Shown piece by piece: positions 25,431 through 33,569 of a stretch of 64,000 nt of DNA. Position numbers and translations under genes: made by a program. Position 1 is the first letter of the stretch. Every line of letters begins with the position of its first letter. The notes under the pieces are model-generated. The model was not told the DNA's origin and ran no database searches. It worked only from the letters and a program-made list of their open reading frames with translations. The DNA is from Pseudomonadota bacterium (GTDB lineage Bacteria; Pseudomonadota; Gammaproteobacteria; Burkholderiales; Burkholderiaceae_C), in the NCBI GenBank assembly GCA_963205115.1, contig CAUJHV010000075.1:1-64000 (forward strand). Direction: 5' to 3'.

Positions 25431-25616
25431 ATGAGTGATAACAGACCAGACCTCGCGGCCTATGTGGTCCGCGACCGTGAAGACAAGAAAGCCACCTGGC
25501 GCGAAATTGGCGTCGCCTTCAAGCACAAGGACGGGAAAGGCTTCGACCTCTTGCTCGACGCCACGCCGACCAACGGCCGTGTCGTTCTTCGAGAAATCGA
25601 AGAGAAGGCCGAGTGA
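25431..25616 (+). CDS. Small plasmid/ICE-type hypothetical protein
   Basis: A 61-aa protein with a very strong site (AAGGAGGGGG) before ATG 25431. The sequence AYVVRDREDKKATWREIGVAFKHKDGKGFDLLLDA resembles small conserved proteins I know from conjugative plasmids and integrative elements of Proteobacteria; their function is unknown. It looks like a single beta-rich domain. Its stop TGA overlaps GTG 25613 of a broken gene, so the two were probably once coupled. Confidence 0.65.
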   Translation: MSDNRPDLAAYVVRDREDKKATWREIGVAFKHKDGKGFDLLLDATPTNGRVVLREIEEKAE

Positions 25617-25841
25617 AGAACCAGGCGTGCCGCCCGTGACCTTCTGGCGCAATTCGGCGGCCAGCACTGGCCGGCCATTGCCCGCGCGCACGAGTACCGC
25701 ATGATGCCGAGGGAAGGCGACCCGACCGATTGGCGGGCCGTCTCTGCGCTAATCGCGCGGGAGCATCTTCCGACCTGGCCGTGTGACGGGGTCAGTGGGG
25801 GGAATTTGCTGAAGGGTCGCAGGCCAATGTATTGCGACTAG
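25613..25841 (+). pseudogene. Frameshifted remnant of a mobile-element gene
   Basis: GTG 25613 overlaps the stop of the small gene (GTGA) and reads MKNQACRP before a stop. One frame over, protein-like sequence begins at once and runs to TAG 25841: RAARDLLAQFGGQHWPAIARAHEYRMM, then DPTDWRAVSALIAREHLPTW. This is the picture of a gene with a single-base indel around 25625-25635. The family is not known. The frame past the stop of the small gene is the same as that gene's own frame, so readthrough would also reach it, but this seems less likely. Confidence 0.5.
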
Positions 25842-25901
25842 ACGGCCGCCATGGTCCGGCGAGCCCGTCGCGCACCGCGCGTCAAACAAGTGGCCTGTCG
25901 T

Positions 25902-26717
25902 TCATTGAGCGTGAGCCGCCACCCGCCGACTCCGCGCCTCAATCCTGAACGACTGCGCCAACCTCAGCACCACCGCGCCGACGAAAAAATCCGGCACGCG
26001 CTGCTCCAACGCGTCGAACCCGGTGTCGCTCCCCAACACGCTCTGCTCGAACAACGTCGTAGGCAGGTGGACTTCCGCCCCAGTGCGGCGATCAATCAGC
26101 CGATAGCGCTCGACGAGCCGCGCATGTAGCGCCTCCACAAAATCCACGAACAGCACGCCGCGCCGTTCGCGCGTGAGGCTCTCCGGTCTGCACACCGAAG
26201 GGAAGCGGTCGACGATGCGCTGGAAATCGAATTCCAGCCGCTCGGCGATTGGGCATGTCCGCCGGTCGCTCGTCGCGCGGCGGTTCTCGGGCAGGGGCAG
26301 GAAGGGCTTGCCGAAGGCTTCGGTGAGCTGCTGGAACCCGTCCAGCATGTTGCCGCTGAAGTCGATGGCCTTGCGGCCGCGCAGTTCCTGGAAGACGCCT
26401 TCGGTGTCCTGAAAGTCTTTCAGCTTCACCGGGTAGACGGCATTCGTGCCGCGCAGGGTGGTGAATGCGAAGAGCTCCTTGGAGACCCAGCGCGACTGCA
26501 GCGCGTGGGGCGAGAGCACGACGATCATGGATTCAGTCGTCCGCAGGCCTTCGCGCAGGGTATCGGGGATGTCGCGTGCCGCGGCGATCTCGTGGCTGTC
26601 GTGCCAGGGCCGGATGCGGTGGAAGGTCAGCAGCTTCACCAGCAGGTCGACGAAGTAGGTGTCTTCGGTGGAGTAGCTGACGAAGACGCTGCGGGGATGT
26701 TGAACGGCCTGTGGCAT
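25902..26717 (-). CDS. TIR-domain protein (minus strand of a divergent pair)
   Basis: A 271-aa protein. ATG 26717 is chosen because the longer upstream frame lacks protein-like composition. Residues about 10-110 are a TIR/SEFIR-type domain: RSVFVSYSTEDTYFVDLLVKLL, WHDSHEIAAARDIPDTLREGL, STESMIVVLS-like MIVVLSPHALQSRWVSKEL. The Glu in SKEL sits where NAD-cleaving TIRs have their catalytic Glu. The remaining 150 residues, rich in Arg and Phe (LEFDFQRIVDRFPSV, GVLFVDFVEALHARLVERYR), are unassigned and may be the sensor. It diverges from a second TIR gene at 26982 across a 264-bp gap. GC content is host-like. Confidence 0.72.
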   Translation of the reverse strand: MPQAVQHPRSVFVSYSTEDTYFVDLLVKLLTFHRIRPWHDSHEIAAARDIPDTLREGLRTTESMIVVLSPHALQSRWVSKELFAFTTLRGTNAVYPVKLKDFQDTEGVFQELRGRKAIDFSGNMLDGFQQLTEAFGKPFLPLPENRRATSDRRTCPIAERLEFDFQRIVDRFPSVCRPESLTRERRGVLFVDFVEALHARLVERYRLIDRRTGAEVHLPTTLFEQSVLGSDTGFDALEQRVPDFFVGAVVLRLAQSFRIEARSRRVAAHAQ

Positions 26718-26981
26718 CGGGGACCTCGTCGGGCTGACCGGGGCGGATGTCTGGCGTGGTGGTCTTCCGCTACCGCCGCGAAGGATCGGACGGCATCTGT
26801 TGCCCGTGCGGCGCAACCTGCCGCAGGCCTTTGACGCGCATCAGAAACCCCTTCTCGCAGGCGCGCATGCTGATCATGCGCCGCCGGCTCCGCTGATCGC
26901 TCGACGCCCACCCAGACCATCGGCTCCAGCGCCGGCCCACGCGCAGCCGCAAGAGCTTGTGTCCAGGCACCGAGGATCCGC

Positions 26982-27827
26982 ATGAACACCGCGCCCACCA
27001 CCCGCGACTTCTTCATCTCCCACGCCACCGCCGACAAGGCCCACTACATCGAGCCGCTGGTCCAAGAGTTGACCCGGTTGAAGCTCACCTACTGGCTGGA
27101 CGCCATCGACATCGCCTGGGGCGACCCGCTGGCCGCCAAGATCAACGAGGGGCTCGCCAAGAGCCGCATGGTGCTGCTGTGCCTTTCAGAAGCCTTCCTC
27201 GGCCGGCCGTGGACGGAGCTCGAGATGAGCGCGGCCTTGTCCGCCTCCGCCGATGGCAAGCAGAAGGTCCTGCCGCTGATCCTGAATGCCCAGGAGCAGG
27301 TGTTTCAGCGCTATCCGCTGATCCGCGGTCTCATGCACCACAGCTTCGACGAAGGCCTGCCCGCCATCGGCACGGCGCTGGCCGCGCTTGCCGGCAAGCC
27401 GGTGGTGCCGGAAGGGGAGATTCCGATCACCATCGAGTCGGTCCACACGGGCGCGCTCGTGAACCTGTCGGTGTCGCCGCGGGTCAGCGTCAAGTGGTTG
27501 TCCGACCACGCGCGCCTGGCCGCGGGCCTGAAGGAAGAGGCGCAGACGGGCGCGTACGAAGACCTGAAGCTGCGCTGGGTGCTGGTCGACGCGAAGGCCG
27601 AGGGCGAATGGAAAGCCTTGTCGCGGCGTCAGCAACAGCAGGTGCATGCGATGTTGATGCCGGAAACGGGCCTGAGCGTCTCGCGCAGCAGCGACGACCG
27701 GATGAGTGACCTGGGCATCTATCCGGGCATCGTCTTCCACCTGGTGGCTGTGCCGGATGAGGCGGCGCCGCTGCCGCGCTTTCGCGCGCCGGAAAGGGTG
27801 TCGCGGTTTCGGCGTCGGGTGCTGTGA
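26982..27827 (+). CDS. TIR-domain protein (plus strand of a divergent pair)
   Basis: A 281-aa protein whose residues 8-130 are a TIR domain: RDFFISHATADKAHYIEPLVQEL, YWLDAIDIAWGDPLAAKINEGLAKS, VLLCLSEAFLGRPWTELEMSAAL, with Glu at the expected catalytic place in WTELE. The C-terminal part (GALVNLSVSPRVSVKWLSDHARL, MLMPETGLSVSRSSDDRM) is unassigned. It may be an NAD-consuming effector or a signal-producing TIR. It is transcribed away from the other TIR gene from a shared 264-bp intergenic region. Confidence 0.75.
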   Translation: MNTAPTTRDFFISHATADKAHYIEPLVQELTRLKLTYWLDAIDIAWGDPLAAKINEGLAKSRMVLLCLSEAFLGRPWTELEMSAALSASADGKQKVLPLILNAQEQVFQRYPLIRGLMHHSFDEGLPAIGTALAALAGKPVVPEGEIPITIESVHTGALVNLSVSPRVSVKWLSDHARLAAGLKEEAQTGAYEDLKLRWVLVDAKAEGEWKALSRRQQQQVHAMLMPETGLSVSRSSDDRMSDLGIYPGIVFHLVAVPDEAAPLPRFRAPERVSRFRRRVL

Positions 27828-28020
27828 GGCGTTGATGCGGGGCGGCGCCGTCCCGCGCCTGTGATCGCCGGGTGGGGCTGCGAGGCCGTCGCCAGTGGCG
27901 CTTGTCGACTGCTGTCAGACCGCCGCAGCCAGGCCCGCTCGCCCGGGTCCGCCCGCTTCGCGAAGCCCCATCGCCGTGCTAGGCTGAATCACAACATTCA
28001 TACCCGCAGGAGACCCGCCC

Positions 28021-28626
28021 ATGCAGCGCAGACTGATCCTCGCTACCCTCGCCGCGGCCGCTCTGGCTGGCTGCGGCACGATGCCCGGCATGGGCTGGGA
28101 AACGGTCATCGCCGATGGCCAGGGCCTGGCCGGGCTGGACAAGGTGGGCAATGCCAACTGGCGCAGCGAGGGCGGGCTGGTGGTGGCGGACAAGGGCACC
28201 GTGGGCTTCCTGGTCACGCCGAAGAGCTACCGCGATTTCGTGCTGGTGGCGGAGTTCTGGGCTGAGACCGATACCAACAGCGGCATCTTCATCCGCCTGT
28301 CCGATGCGAAGACGATCACCGCGGACAACAGCTACGAAGTCAACATCTGGGACATCCGCCCGGATCCGAAATACGGCACCGGCGCGATCGTCAATTTCGC
28401 CACCGTGCCCGTGCCGCTGACCCACAAGGCCGGCGGCCGCTGGAACACCTTCGAGATCGAAGCCCGCGGCAGCAAGGTCACGGTCAAGCTCAATGGCCAG
28501 GTCACGTCCGTCATGGACAACGGCAAGTTCGCGCAGGGCCCCGTGGCGCTGCAGTACGGCCCCGGCGTGAACGGTGCGCAGGGCGGGCCGATCAAGTGGA
28601 AGTCGGTGCGCATCCGGGCGTTGTGA
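28021..28626 (+). CDS. Lipoprotein with DUF1080 (3-keto-disaccharide hydrolase-like) domain
   Basis: A 201-aa protein with an AGGAG site before ATG 28021 and lipobox ALAGC (Cys 19). The whole mature part is a concanavalin/LamG-like DUF1080 domain: NWRSEGGLVVADKGTVGFLVT, YRDFVLVAEFWAETDTNSGIFIRL, SYEVNIWDI, RWNTFEIEARGSKVTVKLNGQV and a final IKWKSVRIRAL. Relatives bind or cleave modified sugars in the periplasm; activity here is not proven. It stands alone on the plus strand after the TIR pair and marks the return to host-like genes. Confidence 0.82.
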   Translation: MQRRLILATLAAAALAGCGTMPGMGWETVIADGQGLAGLDKVGNANWRSEGGLVVADKGTVGFLVTPKSYRDFVLVAEFWAETDTNSGIFIRLSDAKTITADNSYEVNIWDIRPDPKYGTGAIVNFATVPVPLTHKAGGRWNTFEIEARGSKVTVKLNGQVTSVMDNGKFAQGPVALQYGPGVNGAQGGPIKWKSVRIRAL

Positions 28627-28882
28627 TCGGCGGCTGGCGGTCGTACAAGACACGCCTGGCGCGCGGCGCACGAGCCCTGCGCGTCCGCGGTGCAGCATTG
28701 GGGTGCGCCCGAGCGGACACCGGTCTCGGCTGCCGTTGATCTGGCCGGTTCGCGTGGGGCCGCGTCGCGCGCTTCGTGCCGTGTGAGAACGGCGCACGCG
28801 ACGGCTTGCGCCATCCCTTGTGCATGTGGATTTGCTTTGGCGGGCCGCGTGCTAAAAGCCCCCGCAATGGGGGGATCATTCG

Positions 28883-29548
28883 ATGTGGGACGGCTTCCAG
28901 GCCTGGGTGAATGCCAACGCGAGCTTGGCCGTTTCTCTGGCCTTGCTCATGATCGGGCTGGTGTGGGTGACCTTGGGCCTGACCTGGGCGGTGTGGGTGC
29001 GACCCCGCCTCGCTGCGATCGAATCGAATCAGATCGCCATCTCGCGCTTGGAAGGCGCGACAGCGCAGTTGCTGGCCGCCAAGTTGCCGGATTCGGTGTC
29101 CGGTCTGACCGTGGGCCTGGCCTCCTTGCAGGTCAAGGTGGATGCGATCACGTCGGCAAAGCTGGGTGACGGCCTGGCGAGCATGAGTACGCGTGTCACG
29201 GTACTCGAAGAGTCGCAGCGTGCGGAGCGCGAGCGGCTGGTCAAAGAGCTCGCGGTGACACGCGAAGCCTTGAACCACTCCTTGGAGGACCTGCGCAACC
29301 TGCAGCGCAGAAGCAGCCGGGAGATCGGGCATATGGTCGAACAAAAGCATCTGAACCTGGCGGAAGAACAGGCGCTCCAGGACGTGAAGCTGGCGCAGAT
29401 CGCCGAGCAATTGGCTCGTCTGGCACCGTCGCAGCACGCCGAGGCTCTGCAGCGGCTGCGGCTGGCCATCGCACGCCACAAACAACTGCGTACCCGAGAA
29501 CGCGGCGAGCCCGACGCGGCTAGGGATGAAACCGAGGACTTGCCTTAA
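28883..29548 (+). CDS. Membrane-anchored coiled-coil protein
   Basis: A 221-aa protein with one N-terminal membrane span (SLAVSLALLMIGLVWVTLGLTWAVWV, residues 14-40) and a long cytoplasmic coiled coil (RVTVLEESQRAERERLVKELAVTREALNHSLEDLRNLQRRS). A charged tail follows. Single-span proteins with such coils often act as scaffolds in cell-envelope or division processes, but no family is recognised. A GGGGGG-rich site lies before ATG 28883. It is a single gene with about 256 bp free on each side. Confidence 0.65.
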   Translation: MWDGFQAWVNANASLAVSLALLMIGLVWVTLGLTWAVWVRPRLAAIESNQIAISRLEGATAQLLAAKLPDSVSGLTVGLASLQVKVDAITSAKLGDGLASMSTRVTVLEESQRAERERLVKELAVTREALNHSLEDLRNLQRRSSREIGHMVEQKHLNLAEEQALQDVKLAQIAEQLARLAPSQHAEALQRLRLAIARHKQLRTRERGEPDAARDETEDLP

Positions 29549-29813
29549 ACCTCGCGGCAAGCACCGCGTTTGCGCGCCCCCGGGAGTCGCCGGCGCATGA
29601 ACGTCCCGCGGCGGTATCCATACGCACCTTGTGGGTCCACTGCCCTACGGATGCGCGTTACGCCCGGCAGCGTGAATATCACGGCGCCGATGCTGTTCCG
29701 GGGTCGTGGCAAATGGCGCTGTGCACGGTTGGGGGTGATGCGGTGCTTGCTCGCGGTTCTGGCTTCACGGCCTTGCCCGATGTTCCAACACTGCCTTCTT
29801 CAAGGAGTTCCCC

Positions 29814-30134
29814 ATGGCTACCTCTTCCAAGCTCAGCGCCCGTCTGTCCAAGCGCCTGGCTGGCTTCAAACTCAGCGACGCCGTCATCAAGGAACTGGCC
29901 GGTCGCATCCAGGTCGATGGGCTGGACATCGGGCGCTTCCACCCGTGCATCTACGGCATCTGCGTGGACTACTGGACCGACAAGCCCCCGGTGCTGGATC
30001 CGTTCTGGAAGCGGGGCGGCATCGCGCGGCTGGAAGTGTTCCCCTACGGCATCATCGATTGGGACCGCTGGCACGTGCGCGCGGGTTTCGAGGTGCCGGA
30101 GATCCCGAACGCCTCGCACGGCCTGGGTTACTGA
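29814..30134 (+). CDS. Small protein paired with a radical SAM enzyme, candidate peptide substrate
   Basis: A 106-aa protein with a strong AAGGAG site. The first 30 residues are a helical, basic leader-like stretch (SSKLSARLSKRLAGFKLSDAVIKELAG). The rest is rich in aromatic residues and carries only two cysteines in FHPCIYGICVDYW, followed by DPFWKRGGIARLEVFPYGIIDWDRWHV. There is no signal peptide. The radical SAM gene begins 1 base after its stop, so both are made together. A leader plus aromatic/Cys core directly in front of a radical SAM maturase is the layout of ribosomally made, modified peptides, but the protein is long for a precursor and could instead be a folded partner. Confidence 0.62.
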   Translation: MATSSKLSARLSKRLAGFKLSDAVIKELAGRIQVDGLDIGRFHPCIYGICVDYWTDKPPVLDPFWKRGGIARLEVFPYGIIDWDRWHVRAGFEVPEIPNASHGLGY

Positions 30135-30135
30135 C

Positions 30136-31179
30136 ATGGGTCCGGCCGCAGCGCCTTCGGGCTTTCTCGGTTCGCGCATCGTCCATCTGCACCCCACGCG
30201 GCTGTGCAACCTGGCCTGCGCGCACTGCTACTCGCACTCCGGTCCCGATGCGCGGGGCGAGTTGGAGGCCCGGGCGCTGCTGCCGGCACTCGCGGTCCTG
30301 CGCACCGAGGGCTACGAACAGGTCAGTCTCTCGGGCGGTGAGCCGCTGGTGTACCAGGATCTGCTTCCGTTGCTGGACGGCCTGCGTCAGCAGGGCTGGC
30401 GCGTCACGATGGTGAGCAACGGCCTGCTGGCCGATTCGCGCCACGAGTCGGCGCTGGCACGGCTCGATGGCCTGGCCATCAGCTTCGATGGGCCGCGTGC
30501 GCTGCACGACGAACTGCGTGGCCGCGCCGGTGCCTTCAGTCGTGCCTGTGCGGCCTTGCGCCATGCCGCCGCGCGCGGCCGACCGGCCGCCGCGGCGATT
30601 TCGCTCACACGCCCGGCCCTGGCCGATCTGCCCGATCTGGTGGACGAATTGCTGGAGCAGGGCGCCCGTGGTTTCCAGATCCGTCCGGTTGCCCGCGCGG
30701 GACGCGGTGCGATGCTCGACCCGCGCTGCTTCTACAGCGCCGCCGACCGCGCCCGCTTGTCGCTGGTGGTGGACGCGCTTCGCCAGGAGCTGCCGGACGT
30801 GCCGCTGAACTGCGACCTCGCACCCGCGCAGGCGCTGTGGCGCCAGCGTGAGGACTATTCGTCGTTGCTCGCCGATTGCGAGGGCCGGCCCGTCGGCGCG
30901 CGCTCCTTGTCCGATTGGGTGAACCCACTGGTGATCGACGAACGAGGCGTGCTCAAACCGCTCGCCTACGACTTCGATGCCCGCTTCGATCTGGCACGCA
31001 TCGACGATCTCAGCCCGGCAACGCTGGCCACCGCTCAGGCGCGCGTGGCCGCACCGCTGCGGCAACTGGTCGGCAGCGGCCTGGCGGCGCTGAAAGACAG
31101 CCACGATTTCATCGACTGGTTCGACAACTGCGCGCGGCGCTCCGCCAGCATCGCCCTGGGTGAACGCTTGGCGGCCTGA
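30136..31179 (+). CDS. Radical SAM enzyme, candidate peptide maturase
   Basis: A 347-aa radical SAM protein. Near residue 20 HPTRLCNLACAHCYSHSG holds the CxxxCxxC motif for the [4Fe-4S] cluster that cleaves S-adenosylmethionine. SLSGGEPLVYQDLLPLLDGL (the GGEP motif) and VSNGLL, ISFDGPRALHDELRG are as in SPASM-type maturases. The C-terminal third has scattered Cys (LNCDLAPA, LADCEGRP, DNCARRS), not a full seven-Cys SPASM domain, so auxiliary clusters may be absent or unusual. The start 1 base after the small protein argues for joint function. It could also act on a cofactor or a small molecule. Confidence 0.78.
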   Translation: MGPAAAPSGFLGSRIVHLHPTRLCNLACAHCYSHSGPDARGELEARALLPALAVLRTEGYEQVSLSGGEPLVYQDLLPLLDGLRQQGWRVTMVSNGLLADSRHESALARLDGLAISFDGPRALHDELRGRAGAFSRACAALRHAAARGRPAAAAISLTRPALADLPDLVDELLEQGARGFQIRPVARAGRGAMLDPRCFYSAADRARLSLVVDALRQELPDVPLNCDLAPAQALWRQREDYSSLLADCEGRPVGARSLSDWVNPLVIDERGVLKPLAYDFDARFDLARIDDLSPATLATAQARVAAPLRQLVGSGLAALKDSHDFIDWFDNCARRSASIALGERLAA

Positions 31180-31248
31180 AGGCCTGCTGCTGGGGCGTGA
31201 CTACACTGGTGCCGCGCCAGGTACATGTCCAGCCAGGGGTCCGCGAAT

Positions 31249-31761
31249 ATGAAGTCCATCATGCTCCTGCTGCTCGCTCTGGCCGGGGCCGGCCCGGCCC
31301 TCGCAGCAGAGAAGACACCGTCCGAAATCACTGCCGAGGTTCTCAGCGCCGAGGGCGCCCTGTACCGAGCGGTCTTCGATGACTGTGACGCGGATCAGCT
31401 GTCCGCCTTGGTGGCTCCGGAGCTCGAGTTCTTCCATGACAAGGGCGGCCAGGTGGCGCGCTCCGGACAGGAGTTCGTCAGCGCGATACGGGCCTCCTGC
31501 GAGAACCAGCGGGCGGGCAAAGAAACAAAGACCCGTCGCGAACTCGTTCCAGGGTCCGTGGCTGTCCACCGCATGGGAAGCTACGGCGCGCTCGCGGTAG
31601 GCATGCATCGCTTCTTTCATCTGCCGTCGGGTCAGGCGGAGATTCCCACTGAGCACGCGCGCTTTGCCAACCTCTGGCGGCTCGACAAGGATCGCTGGCT
31701 GCTGGCGCGGGTCTTCAGCTTTGAGCATCGGCCCTCACAGCCCGAGCGGCGTGCGCCGTGA
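31249..31761 (+). CDS. Secreted SnoaL/DUF4440-like protein
   Basis: A 170-aa protein with a signal peptide (MLLLLALAGAGPALA-AE). The mature part has the NTF2-like pattern of DUF4440 proteins: LYRAVFDDCDADQLSALVAPELEFFHDKGG, SYGALAVGMHRFF, then ARFANLWRLDKDRWLLARVFSFEH. The fold is used for small-molecule binding or catalysis; the substrate is unknown. ATG 31249 with AGGGG in front is preferred to ATG 31225, which would add eight residues before the signal peptide. Confidence 0.7.
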   Translation: MKSIMLLLLALAGAGPALAAEKTPSEITAEVLSAEGALYRAVFDDCDADQLSALVAPELEFFHDKGGQVARSGQEFVSAIRASCENQRAGKETKTRRELVPGSVAVHRMGSYGALAVGMHRFFHLPSGQAEIPTEHARFANLWRLDKDRWLLARVFSFEHRPSQPERRAP

Positions 31762-31778
31762 TCCATAAGGACCACCGT

Positions 31779-31898
31779 ATGTCGCTGCTCTGGCTGATTC
31801 CGCTGGTCGTCATCGGATGGCTGGTCTGGCATCGAGGAGGCAGCGCGCGTGCTGGAGCAGGCGATCCGCAGCGACCCGGTTTTCGGTGGCAGCCGTGA
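31779..31898 (+). CDS. Possible 39-aa single-span peptide, perhaps a broken gene
   Basis: ATG 31779 has AAGGA in front and gives a hydrophobic span (LLWLIPLVVIGWLVW), then a basic tail that stops at 31898. In another frame the DNA continues as EAARVLEQAIRSDPVFGGSREDFDGKMGIQVYPIPG to TGA near 31960, which looks protein-like. A frameshift or deletion inside an older gene is likely, leaving this short frame. Confidence 0.35.
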   Translation: MSLLWLIPLVVIGWLVWHRGGSARAGAGDPQRPGFRWQP

Positions 31899-31990
31899 AG
31901 ACTTCGACGGCAAGATGGGTATTCAGGTCTATCCGATCCCGGGCAGCGTGGTCAGCTGAGTCGCGTTCTACCGGCACGTGTCTGGGCTGT

Positions 31991-32017
31991 CGCTCGTGTC
32001 ACTCGTGTCGCTCGTGT
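31991..32017. repeat. Three tandem 9-bp units
   Basis: CGCTCGTGT, CACTCGTGT and CGCTCGTGT follow one another at 31991-32017 in the non-coding stretch before the SRPBCC gene. This is a small tandem repeat with no clear role. Confidence 0.6.
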
Positions 32018-32161
32018 AGCGATCGCACGACTGCGATCTCGCCCATGCGCGGGTCGCTCTTGCGCGGTTGACCGGGAGGCCGTACCTTGGTGCCTGGCAT
32101 GTCGCCACCAGCAGGCGCAGTGCCTGCATGAACGCGCGGCCGCTCGCACAAGGAGCTTCCC

Positions 32162-32578
32162 ATGAAGATCGTCGTCTCCACCCTCGTCGAAGCGCCCATG
32201 CACGAGGTCTGGCGCGCCTACACCACGCCGGAGGACATCAAGGCCTGGAACACGGCTTCGCCGGATTGGCACACCACCGCGGCCACCGTCGATTTGCGGC
32301 CGGGCGGCCAGTTCTCTTCGCGCATGGAGGCCAAGGACGGCTCCTTCGGCTTCGACTTCGCCGGCGAGTACACGCAGGTCGTGCCGCACCAGCTGATCGA
32401 ATACGCCTTTGGCGACCGCGTCGGCCGCGTCGAGTTCATCGAGCAGGCTTCTGCGGTGCTGGTGACCGTCACGTTCGACGGCGAACAAACCCATTCGGAA
32501 GAGCAGCAGCGCACCGGCTGGCAGGCCATCCTCGACAGCTTCGCGCGGCACGTGAAGGGCAAGCTGGCATCGGAATGA
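32162..32578 (+). CDS. SRPBCC (AHSA1-type) domain protein
   Basis: A 138-aa single-domain protein with AAGGAG before ATG 32162. It begins KIVVSTLVEAPMHEVWRAYTTPEDIKAW and continues DLRPGGQFSSRME...GFDFAGEYTQVVPHQLIEY, the signature of the AHSA1 (activator of Hsp90 ATPase-like) branch of SRPBCC proteins, which bind hydrophobic ligands in a helix-grip fold. It is followed after 54 bp by a VOC-family gene; such pairs are common in environmental bacteria, and the ligands are unknown. Confidence 0.82.
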   Translation: MKIVVSTLVEAPMHEVWRAYTTPEDIKAWNTASPDWHTTAATVDLRPGGQFSSRMEAKDGSFGFDFAGEYTQVVPHQLIEYAFGDRVGRVEFIEQASAVLVTVTFDGEQTHSEEQQRTGWQAILDSFARHVKGKLASE

Positions 32579-32632
32579 CACATCCTGGCCGTACATTCCC
32601 GCGTTCATCCATTCATCGTTGAGGAGCCGCAC

Positions 32633-33418
32633 ATGAGCACATCTGCCAACCGGTTTGTCTGGTTCGAACTGATGACTTCCGACGTCAAGGCCGCGCAGGC
32701 CTTTTACGGCCACGTGGTGGGCTGGCGCATGCAGGACGCCGGCATGCCGTTCCCCTATGTGCTGGCCAGCCCGCCGGGCAGCCCCGAGGGCGGCGGCGCG
32801 GTGGCTGGCCTCATGGAACTCACGCCTGAGATGACCACGTCCGGCATGCCGCCGTGCTGGGGCGGCTATATCGGCGTGGACGATGTCGATGCCGCCGCGA
32901 ATCGGCTGGCCGCCACCGGCGCGCAGATCTGCAAGGCACCGGAAGACATCCCCGGCGTGGGCCGTTTTGCCGTGATGGCCGATCCGCAAGGCGCCAGCTT
33001 CATGCTCTTCAAGGGCAGCGGCGACGACATGCCGACGCCGCCACCGCCCATGGCGCCCGGCACCATCGGCTGGCACGAGCTGCATGCGGGCGAGGGTGTT
33101 GCCGCGGCCAATTGGTACATGCAGCAGTTCGGCTGGACCAAGGACACGGCCATGGACATGGGCCCGGCGGGTGTTTACCAACTCTTCGCCATCGACGGCG
33201 CGCAGGCCGGCGGCATCATGACCAAGATGCCCCAGCAGCCGGTGCCGGCGTGGCTGTACTACTTCTGCGTCGATTCCATCACCGCGGCCGAAGCGCGCAT
33301 CAAGGCCAGCGGCGGGCAGGTGATCAACGGGCCGATGGAAGTGCCGGGCGGCAACTGGATCGTGAATGCCATCGATCCCCAGGGCGCCATGTTTGCGCTG
33401 GTGGGGCCGAAGACCTGA
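32633..33418 (+). CDS. VOC-family protein with two glyoxalase-like domains
   Basis: A 261-aa protein made of two repeats. Each begins with a conserved strand, FVWFELMTSDVKAAQAFYGHVVGW and GTIGWHELHAGEGVAAANWYMQQFGW, and ends with a GGxxxxxPxxxPGxGRFAVxxDPQGA-type stretch (VGRFAVMADPQGASF; GNWIVNAIDPQGAMF). This is the vicinal-oxygen-chelate fold of lactoylglutathione lyases and dioxygenases. No unique reaction can be assigned. GAGGAG lies before ATG 32633, and a terminator-like hairpin follows the stop. Confidence 0.85.
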   Translation: MSTSANRFVWFELMTSDVKAAQAFYGHVVGWRMQDAGMPFPYVLASPPGSPEGGGAVAGLMELTPEMTTSGMPPCWGGYIGVDDVDAAANRLAATGAQICKAPEDIPGVGRFAVMADPQGASFMLFKGSGDDMPTPPPPMAPGTIGWHELHAGEGVAAANWYMQQFGWTKDTAMDMGPAGVYQLFAIDGAQAGGIMTKMPQQPVPAWLYYFCVDSITAAEARIKASGGQVINGPMEVPGGNWIVNAIDPQGAMFALVGPKT

Positions 33419-33425
33419 GTCGGAC

Positions 33426-33453
33426 GACAAGGCCCGCCTGCGCGGGGCTTGTC
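33426..33453 (+). terminator. Terminator-like hairpin after the VOC gene
   Basis: A 12-bp stem with one mismatch, GACAAGGCCCGC against GCGGGGCTTGTC, and a 4-base loop, 8 bases after the stop. No T-run follows, so it may need Rho or act mainly as an mRNA 3' end. Confidence 0.4.
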
Positions 33454-33569
33454 GGAGGCGAAGGCCCGAACCCGCCGCGGTGCAGGCTCAGGCGCGCCCG
33501 CCAGCAGTTCGTGGCGGGCCCGCCCAAGACCTGTCGACCACGACCGCCGTGAAGCGTGGCGTGCCGGGC

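Noticed and set aside
31191-31960. A transcription terminator after the radical SAM gene (GGCC-TGAA-GGCC near 31170)
   Set aside because: The stem is only four bases and lies partly inside the coding end; too weak to claim.
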